Positions 39,901 through 51,900 of a stretch of DNA of 64,000 bases are shown here, piece after piece (position 1 is the stretch's first letter; each line of letters starts with the position of its first letter). The position numbers and the translations under genes were made by a program. The DNA is taken from positions 1,456,001 to 1,520,000 of the forward strand of contig JAWQUS010000009.1 in the NCBI GenBank assembly GCA_036365455.1, given 5' to 3'. The stretch is from Macrosoma leucophasiata. Lineage: Eukaryota; Arthropoda; Insecta; Lepidoptera; Hedylidae. The notes beneath the pieces are model-generated. The model was not told the origin of the DNA. It saw only the letters and a program-made list of their open reading frames with translations, and searched no databases.

Positions 39901-42900
39901 ACATGCTGTACGAGTCGGAGCTGGAGTCGCAGCTGTGGATGCTGTACAGCGCCGCGCGCCAGCTGCTGGCCGCCGGGGACGCCTACCCCGCCAAGGTGGG
40001 CCCCGTCTCTCGTGTCTGCAGGTGTCCCTGTCCCTGCTGGGCGACATGCTGTACGAGTCGGAGCTGGAGTCGCAGCTGTGGATGCTGTACAGCGCCGCGC
40101 GCCAGCTGCTGGCCGCCGGGGACGCCTACCCCGCCAAGGTGGGCCCCGTCTCTCGTGTCTGCAGGTGTCCCTGTCCCTGCTGGGCGACATGCTGTACGAG
40201 TCGGAGCTGGAGTCGCAGCTGTGGATGCTGTACAGCGCCGCGCGCCAGCTGCTGGCCGCCGGGGACGCCTACCCCGCCAAGGTGGGCCCCGTCTCTCGTG
40301 TCTGCAGGTGTCCCTGTCCCTGCTGGGCGACATGCTGTACGAGTCGGAGCTGGAGTCGCAGCTGTGGATGCTGTACAGCGCCGCGCGCCAGCTGCTGGCC
40401 GCCGGGGACGCCTACCCCGCCAAGGTGGGCCCCGTCTCTCGTGTCTGCAGGTGTCCCTGTCCCTGCTGGGCGACATGCTGTACGAGTCGGAGCTGGAGTC
40501 GCAGCTGTGGATGCTGTACAGCGCCGCGCGCCAGCTGCTGGCCGCCGGGGACGCCTACCCCGCCAAGGTGGGCCCCGTCTCTCGTGTCTGCAGGTGTCCC
40601 TGTCCCTGCTGGGCGACATGCTGTACGAGTCGGAGCTGGAGTCGCAGCTGTGGATGCTGTACAGCGCCGCGCGCCAGCTGCTGGCCGCCGGGGACGCCTA
40701 CCCCGCCAAGGTGGGCCCCGTCTCTCGTGTCTGCAGGTGTCCCTGTCCCTGCTGGGCGACATGCTGTACGAGTCGGAGCTGGAGTCGCAGCTGTGGATGC
40801 TGTACAGCGCCGCGCGCCAGCTGCTGGCCGCCGGGGACGCCTACCCCGCCAAGGTGGGCCCCGTCTCTCGTGTCTGCAGGTGTCCCTGTCCCTGCTGGGC
40901 GACATGCTGTACGAGTCGGAGCTGGAGTCGCAGCTGTGGATGCTGTACAGCGCCGCGCGCCAGCTGCTGGCCGCCGGGGACGCCTACCCCGCCAAGGTGG
41001 GCCCCGTCTCTCGTGTCTGCAGGTGTCCCTGTCCCTGCTGGGCGACATGCTGTACGAGTCGGAGCTGGAGTCGCAGCTGTGGATGCTGTACAGCGCCGCG
41101 CGCCAGCTGCTGGCCGCCGGGGACGCCTACCCCGCCAAGGTGGGCCCCGTCTCTCGTGTCTGCAGGTGTCCCTGTCCCTGCTGGGCGACATGCTGTACGA
41201 GTCGGAGCTGGAGTCGCAGCTGTGGATGCTGTACAGCGCCGCGCGCCAGCTGCTGGCCGCCGGGGACGCCTACCCCGCCAAGGTGGGCCCCGTCTCTCGT
41301 GTCTGCAGGTGTCCCTGTCCCTGCTGGGCGACATGCTGTACGAGTCGGAGCTGGAGTCGCAGCTGTGGATGCTGTACAGCGCCGCGCGCCAGCTGCTGGC
41401 CGCCGGGGACGCCTACCCCGCCAAGGTGGGCCCCGTCTCTCGTGTCTGCAGGTGTCCCTGTCCCTGCTGGGCGACATGCTGTACGAGTCGGAGCTGGAGT
41501 CGCAGCTGTGGATGCTGTACAGCGCCGCGCGCCAGCTGCTGGCCGCCGGGGACGCCTACCCCGCCAAGGTGGGCCCCGTCTCTCGTGTCTGCAGGTGTCC
41601 CTGTCCCTGTCCCTGTCCCTGCTGGGCGACATGCTGTACGAGTCGGAGCTGGAGTCGCAGCTGTGGATGCTGTACAGCGCCGCGCGCCAGCTGCTGGCCG
41701 CCGGGGACGCCTACCCCGCCAAGGTGGGCCCCGTCTCTCGTGTCTGCAGGTGTCCCTGTCCCTGTCCCTGTCCCTGCTGGGCGACATGCTGTACGAGTCG
41801 GAGCTGGAGTCGCAGCTGTGGATGCTGTACAGCGCCGCGCGCCAGCTGCTGGCCGCCGGGGACGCCTACCCCGCCAAGGTGGGCCCCGTCTCTCGTGTCT
41901 GCAGGTGTCCCTGTCCCTGCTGGGCGACATGCTGTACGAGTCGGAGCTGGAGTCGCAGCTGTGGATGCTGTACAGCGCCGCGCGCCAGCTGCTGGCCGCC
42001 GGGGACGCCTACCCCGCCAAGGTGGGCCCCGTCTCTTGTGTCTGCAGGTGTCCCTGTCCCTGTCCCTGCTGGGCGACATGCTGTACGAGTCGGAGCTGGA
42101 GTCGCAGCTGTGGATGCTGTACAGCGCCGCGCGCCAGCTGCTGGCCGCCGGGGACGCCTACCCCGCCAAGGTGGGCCCCGTCTCTCGTGTCTGCAGGTGT
42201 CCCCGTCCCTGTCCCTGTCCCTGCTGGGCGACATGCTGTACGAGTCGGAGCTGGAGTCGCAGCTGTGGATGCTGTACAGCGCCGCGCGCCAGCTGCTGGC
42301 CGCCGGGGACGCCTACCCCGCCAAGGTGGGCCCCGTCTCTTGTGTCTGCAGGTGTCCCTGTCCCTGTCCCTGCTGGGCGACATGCTGTACGAGTCGGAGC
42401 TGGAGTCGCAGCTGTGGATGCTGTACAGCGCCGCGCGCCAGCTGCTGGCCGCCGGGGACGCCTACCCCGCCAAGGTGGGCCCCGTCTCTCGTGTCTGCAG
42501 GTGTCCCTGTCCCTGCTGGGCGACATGCTGTACGAGTCGGAGCTGGAGTCGCAGCTGTGGATGCTGTACAGCGCCGCGCGCCAGCTGCTGGCCGCCGGGG
42601 ACGCCTACCCCGCCAAGGTGGGCCCCGTCTCTCGTGTCTGCAGGTGTCCCTGTCCCTGCTGGGCGACATGCTGTACGAGTCGGAGCTGGAGTCGCAGCTG
42701 TGGATGCTGTACAGCGCCGCGCGCCAGCTGCTGGCCGCCGGGGACGCCTACCCCGCCAAGGTGGGCCCCGTCTCTCGTGTCTGCAGGTGTCCCTGTCCCT
42801 GTCCCTGTCCCTGCTGGGCGACATGCTGTACGAGTCGCAGCTGGATACAGTGTGTCGCAGTATATCAGACCAACTTATCGTATATTTTCCGAATTTTCTC

Positions 42901-45900
42901 TGATCTCAAATCGAATGTGGTTGAAACTCAGATTTAATGTAGTGTAAAAATATTCCTGTGCAGTACTCGGTGAAGCTGGATAAGGGCGACTACACACTGC
43001 GGCTGTGCATCCGGCACGACAACCGCGCGCTGCTGGAGCGGCTGCACGACCTGCCGCTCGTCGTGCAGCACCGCCTGCCGCAGCCCATCGCGCTGGACGC
43101 CTACTGCCACCCGTCGCACGTGAGTACCGCCCCCCCGCCCCCCCACCTGCCGCTCGTCGTGCAGCACCGCCTGCCGCAGCCCATCGCGCTGGACGCCTAC
43201 TGCCACCCGTCGCACGTGAGTACCGCCCCCCCGCCCCCCCACCTGCCGCTCGTCGTGCAGCACCGCCTGCCGCAGCCCATCGCGCTGGACGCCTACTGCC
43301 ACCCGTCGCACGTGAGTACCGCCCCCCCGCCCTCCCACTCGTCGTGCACCACCGCCTGCTGCAGCCCATCGCGCTGGACGCCTACTGCCACCCGTCGCAC
43401 GTGAGTACCGCCCCCCCGCCCCCCCACCTGCCGCTCGTCGTGCAGCACCGCCTGCCGCAGCCCATCGCGCTGGACGCCTACTGCCACCCGTCGCACGTGA
43501 GTACCGCCCCCCCGCCCCCCCACCTGCCGCTCGTCGTGCAGCACCGCCTGCCGCAGCCCATCGCGCTGGACGCCTACTGCCACCCGTCGCACGTGAGTAC
43601 CGCCCCCCCGCCCTCCCACTCGTCGTGCACCACCGCCTGCTGCAGCCCATCGCGCTGGACGCCTACTGCCACCCGTCGCACGTGAGTACCGCCCCCCCGC
43701 CCCCCCACCTGCCGCTCGTCGTGCAGCACCGCCTGCCGCAGCCCATCGCGCTGGACGCCTACTGCCACCCGTCGCACGTGAGTACCGCCCCCCCGCCCCC
43801 CCACCTGCCGCTCGTCGTGCAGCACCGCCTGCCGCAGCCCATCGCGCTGGACGCCTACTGCCACCCGTCGCACGTGAGTACCGCCCCCCCCGCCCCCCCC
43901 ACCTGCCGCTCGTCGTGCAGCACCGCCTGCCGCAGCCCATCGCGCTGGACGCCTACTGCCACCCGTCGCACGTGAGTACCGCCCCCCCGCCCCCCCACCT
44001 GCCGCTCGTCGTGCAGCACCGCCTGCCGCAGCCCATCGCGCTGGACGCCTACTGCCACCCGTCGCACGTGAGTACCGCCCCCCCGCCCCCCCCACCTGCC
44101 GCTCGTCGTGCAGCACCGCCTGCCGCAGCCCATCGCGCTGGACGCCTACTGCCACCCGTCGCACGTGAGTACCGCCCGAGTTATATGTGAAACGCACATC
44201 TTGAGCGCAATATGACGGCATGGTGAAATCGGTCTATTTTCGAATCCTGTGGACGCAACGACCATAGGTGAATAGTTATGTCGGTGAATCTCTCATAAGT
44301 ACACTCGGTGATAAGTTCAAAGAGAAAAGAAGTTCTGTCGGCGAACGCTTGCGGAATCGTTTCGTCCCGCGCTCTCCCGTGAATGAACTTACACTGTGTC
44401 CCCGACGGGCCGCGCTACCTTTTTTTTAGTTATTTCTAGCTGACCCGGCAAACGTCGTTTTGCCATACAAAAAATGTCAAAGCTATTGCCTTACTTAAAC
44501 ATAAAAAAAACATCAAGCGAATCGGTGTGAGCAAGCTTATCCGCCAAACGTCGTTCTGCCATAGGCACAATGCATGTTGAAGCCATTGCCCCACGAAGAA
44601 AAATTTAAAAAGGCGGGTTCGTTGGTGTCAGCACTCAATGAGTTTAAATTAAATTTATTTTCTAAATTTAAAAAGTGCACTCTTATCGAGACACCCTTTA
44701 ATTTTTTTTACAGGCGTTGACTGGCGGCAAAAAGTTCACGTCGACTTCCTTACCTGCTGGAAACTTATTACCTCTGTATTTCACTCCACCGCCTGCTGAT
44801 AAGTGAGTATTATGTCTCTTTACGGTGTAATATTAATTTAAAGGTTTTTTACTCGTGGTAGACTTCCAGTATGTGTAACTATTGTCGCTAGTAGCTTATT
44901 AAATGAAAAAAAAAAATGGGATGTATGAAACTGTTTCTTATTTTTCATCAATTGGTTGATATTAGGTTTGATCGAAGAGAGTTGAAGTCTTAGGTCGGGT
45001 TCGTAATCGAATGCATAAAGCTTTGAATCAGAACACTGATGGATAGAAGTGTATTTTTTCTCATTATATCTAGTGTTCTCGCGAAGCCCCAGGCCTCCGC
45101 GGACAACACTTTGAGAAACGTTGCTCTATTTTTTTTATGTAATAGAAGTGGCAAACAAGCAAGCAGTTCACATGTTAAGTGATGACTGTAGCCTATAGAC
45201 ACCCACCCCGAAGACCAAGGTCAAAATGCAGATGCGTTACCACTCTCAGGAGTGGTAACGCATCTGCAACGCTTAAGGACGCTTAAGGTGTGATGCTTCT
45301 GTGCCGGAAATTACAGGGCCGTATATTACCACCTGACCGGAATACGATAGTGCTGAACACTACAATTTAGTGGCAAGTATATTAGGTAATGCGGTGGTGC
45401 CTCCGCCCGCGAGCTCCGTCACCGGAGCTCTAAAACCGGTAGAAACACAAGAGCATGTATTGTTATTATATCGGTCCGTCGTTTCCGCGTGCAGGATAAC
45501 GAAGTTCGGTTCGACGGTGGCGGCGCTGACGGGCACGCTGACGTTCGCGCGCGACGAGTGCGGCCGCAAGGTGGACACGTACGCGCTGCACGTGACGCCC
45601 GCCGAGCCGCCGCGCCGCCCGCCCGCGCCGCACAGGGACCGGGACAAGGACAAGGCGCGCCCGCACGACGACTTCCTCGACGCCTACAAGGACTTCGTCG
45701 CCAACTGGCTGCCCAAGCTCGGTGAGTGTGTCCTGTCGTGTTGGAGAAGGGATCGGTGACACGAGGTGGGCACGTACGCGCTACACGTGACGCCCGCCGC
45801 GCCGCACAGGGACCGGGACAAGGACAAGGCGCGCCCGCACGACGACTTCCTCGACGCCTACAAGGACTTCGTCGCCAACTGGCTGCCCAAGCTCGGTGAG

Positions 45901-48900
45901 TGTGTCCTGTCGTGTTGGAGAAGGGATCGGTGACACGAGGTGGGCACGTACGCGCTACACGTGACGCCCGCCGCGCCGCACAGGGACCGGGACAAGGACA
46001 AGGCGCGCCCGCACGACGACTTCCTCGACGCCTACAAGGACTTCGTCGCCAACTGGCTGCCCAAGCTCGGTGAGTGTCCTGTCGTGTTGGAGAAGGGATC
46101 GGTGACACGAGGTGGGCACGTACGCGCTACACGTGACGCCCGCCGCGCCGCACAGGGACCGGGACAAGGACAAGGCGCGCCCGCACGACGACTTCCTCGA
46201 CGCCTACAAGGACTTCGTCGCCAACTGGCTGCCCAAGCTCGGTGAGTGTCCTGTCGTGTTGGAGAAGGGATCGGTTTGGCTATAGTATTTGTATCTGGCT
46301 GGTTTTGGTATCATTGAAAGTTAAAATTTTAAAGAACATAATTCCAAATTCAAATTAGGTAAATGTGTGATTTTCATTTGTTTTTCGTACTGTCAAGATG
46401 AGTGAATCTAATGAAGAAATTCGATACATTTTAAAATTCTACTACAAAAAAGGTAAAAATGCAACGAAAGCCGCGAAAAATTTTTGCGATGTTTATGGAC
46501 CTAGTGCAGTGTCTGTGAGAGTAGCACAAATTTGATTTAAGCGTTTTCAATCCGGAAATTTTGATGTCAAAGATGCACCTCGCTCTGGTCGCCCTATTAC
46601 GGATAAAATGGATGCCATTTATGAAAAAGTGGAGCAAGATCGACATATCAGTAGTTACGACGTAGCTGAAAAACTGAGAATTGATCACGAAACAGTTTTG
46701 GCGCATTTGAAAAAAGCTAGGTACAAAAAAAACTCGATATTTGGGTACCTCACGAGCTCACTGAAAGAAACCTAATGAACCGTGTACTCATTTTTGATTC
46801 TTTATTACGACGTAATGAAACCGAATCATTTTTGAAGAAGCTGATAACTGGTGATGAAAAGTGGTTCACGTACGACAAGAACGTGCGAAAAAGGTCGTGG
46901 TCAAAGGCCGGTCAGGCTTCACAGACTGTGGCGAAACTCGCACACACCGGGTTAACTCGCAATAAGGTGATGTTGTGTGTGTGGTGGGATTGGAAGGGCA
47001 TTATTCATTATGAGCTATTACCACCAGGCAGAACTATCGATTCTGAACTCTACTGCGAACAACTGATGAGATTAAAGCAAGAATTGATCAACAGAAGGGG
47101 TGTGGTGTTTCATCATGATAACGCTTAGACCTCAAACATCTATAGCCACTCAGCAAAAATTAAGAGAGTTTGGCTGGGAGGTGTTAATGCATCCGCCGTA
47201 TAGTCCTGACCTTGCACCTTCAGATTTCCACCTGTTTCGGTCTCTTCAGAATTCTTTATGCAATGTTGCATCCAAAACTGTAACATCACGAGAGGACTGC
47301 CAAATCCACTTGTCGCGGTATTTTGATGAGAAGTCCCAAAATTTTTATAGCAATGGGATCATGTCCCTACCTACAAGATGGTAAAAGGTTATCGAACAAA
47401 ATGGTTTATACATACTTTAGTTAAATTTAAATAAAATATTATTAAAAAATGTTTTGAATTATCTTAAAAAATGCGAAGAAACTTTTTCGCCAACGGCATA
47501 TGGAAGTCGTTACAATTGATTTATTTGTAAAGTACAAATCAAGAACTATCCACAATAATAATTAAATGTAGCATCGGCAGACATAATAATATACTTTCAT
47601 TTACGTGCATATAAATCCGATTCCCCTGCCTATTCGGAACTGGGACGCGGTCGCCTATTTATGTTTTATTTTTTAAAGAAAAATGGAAAGAAAATTATAT
47701 TATATATTTATATATTGTTATGGCTGTTTTGACATCCTTTCTATAGCCATTCCCCAGTACATTACTGCATTAACGTTAAGTGATAATTGCCATCGTTTTA
47801 GCAAACAGCAATCTACTGCAATTTGGGTTTCAAAGCGATAAGCACCTAGATACATAATACGGGGTCTGATAAGGTAGTGTGTTGCAGAAGGCGAGAAACT
47901 AGACCTGGTGTACGAGGAGGCGCTGGAGAAGTTCCCCAACCTGGCGGCGCTCCACACCGCCTACCTGCACGCACTCGACCCGCCCACGGACCCCAAGAAG
48001 TAAGGTGTAATACATTTTAATTGACAAATAAAATAAAATGCCAAATTGTCTTCTACTGATATTTTCCGTCTCGTTTCAGATTGCCGCATGCAAATGAAGA
48101 GTGTGACGTGACGATAGCGTGGTGCGAACAAATCATTAGTATTGCAGACAAGGTAAGGCTTCGTACACGTTGTATATTCGTCATTAATGAGCCTACGTAC
48201 ATATTATAGTCAGGAACTTTCCATATCTACGAAAAAATAATGTATAGTTAGTTACGCACGTGTAAATTGTCCATCTGTACAAAAAATATTGTTTTTGTTT
48301 TTTCTTTGTAAAATGTGAAAAAGTATTAAAATATTTATTTTAATGCAGATTACTATAAATATTGAGAGACCACAACATATAAACATTTATTTCAGGCAAT
48401 TGTACTGGTATACATAGAATTACATAACATTACATGAAAAAAGGCATGCTCCGATGGTTCAGGCATATAGAAAGAATGTCGAATGAGCGAATGACTAAAC
48501 AGATGTACAATGCGAATGTGGATGGTTGCAGAGGCCCAGGAAGACCAAGGCTGACCTACCATGACCAAATAGGTCGAGTTCTGTCTGATGGTGGGGTCAA
48601 AAGTCTTAGGAATCGGCGTGCATGTATGAAGAGAATGATGAAGGTAGACGAGGCACGAGAGGTTTGTCAGAACCGGGATGTCTGGCGCTCTACACTCTCT
48701 GCCTACCCCGTTAGGGACCTGGCGTGAAGATACATACATACATACATACATAACATTTAAGTATTTTTTTTGTTTTACTGCGTTTCTACCATATTATGTG
48801 AAACATATTATACAAAGTGTAACGCCAAGGTCCAACAATATTAAAAGGTGTTCATGTAAATCAAGTTTCAAATCATTTAATGTAAACAATAACAATGAAA

Positions 48901-51900
48901 TCACAACTTTTTTTTTCATTGTTATTTTATTTGACAACCCTAACACGTCTTTAATGAAAACGCTCAGCATTTCACACACGCATACTATGCGTGGTGAAGG
49001 TGAAGCGAACGGTACGCGTGTGTGCGTATGAAATGCAGCATCTCGGCAATTCATCAGACTCAAAGTTTGACTCCTAATAACTGATGATTTTACATTCTTA
49101 GGAGAAAAAGAGCTCAGGGGATGAAGTCAACATCAGTGTAGGCACACCGTGTACACTCCGCCAAAATTCCATATAAACGCTATTACACAGACATCAATCA
49201 GTGACCTGTATTTACACGTGCGCCTGTGTGCGTAGCACGTAGAGAATACCAAACGTCGCCCATAAGAGGGGAGGAGGTTGTGTGAAGCGGGGAAATCGGG
49301 CTGGACGTCGAAGTGTCCATTCTATACGTAGTATTATTACACATTCTATGGTATAGGCGTGGACTGTTGAAATATTGTTTTACCTTGCGGTTACACCTTG
49401 TATATTGAATGAAAAGAAACGATCTACTATTAGTAATCTTGTATTATACACTAATTCGTTATTTCAGAGTATGGATAAACGCATCCAAGTTGATTCTATT
49501 TATACAGACTTCTGCAAAGCCTTTGACAAGGTGGATCACGATCTCCTTCTTCGGAAGCTAGCGTTTAACGGAATTCGCGGAAACCTTCTAAGATGGTTCT
49601 CCTCTTATATTAGAAATAGATCGCAACGCGTTGTGGTTAATGGATTCATTTCTGATGACATTATAAAGATAACATCCGGCGTAGCCCAGGGATCAATTTT
49701 GGGGCCTTTACTTTTTGTAATATTCATTAATGACATCAATATCTGTTTTAAATATACCCATTTTCTGTTATATGCTGATGATTTAAAAATTTATCTCGAA
49801 ATTAGGACCTTAGAAGACTGTAGACGCTTACAAGATGATCTTGATCGTCTGACAAGTTATTGTTACCATAATAAGCTTCATCTGAGTTTATCTAAATGTA
49901 AATCTATAACCTTTAATAAAAAACTACACAAAATCGATTTCACTTACAATTTATGTAATAGCCCATTAGAAAAAGTACCACTGATAAGAGATTTAGGTAT
50001 TGTTATGGACTCAAAACTTCACTTTGATGCTCACATAAATATAGTCATGAACAGAGCTTTCAGACTGTATGGTTTTGTCATGAGGACATGTATTCCTTTT
50101 AAAAGACCTGCAACTTATTTACTTTTATATAAATCTCTTATCCGATCTCAACTAGATTATGCTACTTCTGTATGGAATCCATGCTATGATAAATACAGCG
50201 AACAGTTAGAGACCGTTCAACGTAAGTTTTTACGATCCCTGAATTATCGCTGTTTTGCTTCTAAGTCCCCTTATGAAACACTTTTATCAAAATTTTCTTT
50301 ATCAACACTCAAAATGAGAAGATTGCTTTTAGATCAAATGTTACTATACAACATATGTCACTACAAATTTGACTGCAATAGACTTAATAATCAAGTTTAT
50401 ATTAGTATTCCATGTCGTTCTACGACACGAAATACCAGTAAGAACAACCTATTTGCACCCCCTAATTGTAAAACTAATGCAGGTGAGCGAGCACCTATAA
50501 ATAAACTCATGAAACAATATAACAAATATTTCACTAAGGTAGAATTTTTTGAAACGTCACCTAACGCATTTAAGCGAAATGTTCTAAATGTAATGCAGAA
50601 CATTAACATAATGTAAGATTAATATTGTTTACTTTGTGTTAACATCTGTGGTGTATTCTTTTTGTTATTTTTTTTTTGTTCAAAAAAATGATTTTGTATT
50701 TTCACACCGTTACCCTAAAATGTCCTAATAGTTAATTTGTGGACAACGGGGTTGATTACGCTCCTTGTAAAATTATGTACCGAGTAATTGTCCTTGTTAC
50801 TTTATGAGTGTAATTGTTTGTTGTCCTAAATAAATTAAAAAAAAAAAAAAAAAAAAAAGAAAACATTTTGATTTCTGAATTGTTCATCAAATGTATCGTA
50901 TACTAATATGTATTTAATTGATGTACACAGGTAATAAAACAGATCGATCAGGACAAGTTGTTGGCCTATCTCGGTATGAAGACTGATACGCGACCAGACG
51001 CCACTAAAATTAAACAGTGAGTTAATTATATTACACTATGAAATTTCAACTGTAAGACCTCTGTAACTTTTATGTTAATACCGAACGCTACGCAAGACGT
51101 TTGCAAATATAGATAGCTAGTAGCATATCATTTTTCAAATTGCTGTCAGACAAATGTCACCTTAGTCTGCCCGGGACCACGGAAGCTGAAAAGTGATTGT
51201 TAGTTAGTTACGTTGATTGTAAAAATAATTTTAGTTAAATATACGCGAGATAAATCCGTGAAAATAGTTTTATTTCAATGAGTGTAGCTTGCGGAAACCT
51301 TAGAACACATCAATTATATTGTATTTTATTGACCCTACTGAGTTTTGTTTTGGCAGGTTTTTTCTCAGTAATGTGGGCTTTGGAACTCTGCCAGTGAATG
51401 ACAAAGAATGTACATATATTTAGTTTTATTTTACCGTTTGTAAAAGAGAGTTTGGAACATTATTTATTTTGTCTTTACTTTGAAATATTAATCAACGTAT
51501 CAATTGTTATTCGCTTTAATTGTATATATTGACCTATCAAGCAAATTCTATTATTTCCAAGTGATTAAATATTTTTTTGACTTTTTTTTTGAGATTTATT
51601 CCATTATAATCCGTATGCCAGAACCATCCCGGTTCTGGCATACGGAATCTGGCACTTCACACTCTCTGCCCGTAAGGGATCTGGAAGATACATACATGCA
51701 TTATATACATTTTTACAAGCCTTTTCATTTTCATGTTTCAATTCTTATTTCTTTTAAGAAATAACAAGTCTTTCATATGGATTTTCATTCTAAGCTATAG
51801 CTTGAGCTAAAGCTAAAGATGAAGACGGTGAGATGGTTCCATATGGATAAGATGGATTCAGTGAAGTGGTGGGGACTTTACCCTTACTAGGAGATTTTAC

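Noticed and set aside
36307..42824. Forty-odd minus-strand frames of 111-124 codons
   Set aside because: Each is the same antisense shadow of the exon 17 unit.
36399..42845. Regular repeats considered as a CRISPR array or satellite
   Set aside because: The units are contiguous coding copies with 26-nt constant spacers in a eukaryotic gene; no variable spacers.
36300..42947. Three overlapping + frames of about 2170-2215 codons taken as giant proteins
   Set aside because: They are by-products of a stop-free 143-bp unit containing TPP2 exon 17 and its splice sites; only the exon part in one phase matches a known protein.
42875..44221. Minus- and plus-strand Ala/Gly/Arg-rich or His/Pro-rich frames
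   Set aside because: Alternative-frame translations of the exon 18 array.
45419..46108. Minus-strand 229-codon frame
   Set aside because: Antisense of the exon 20 repeats.
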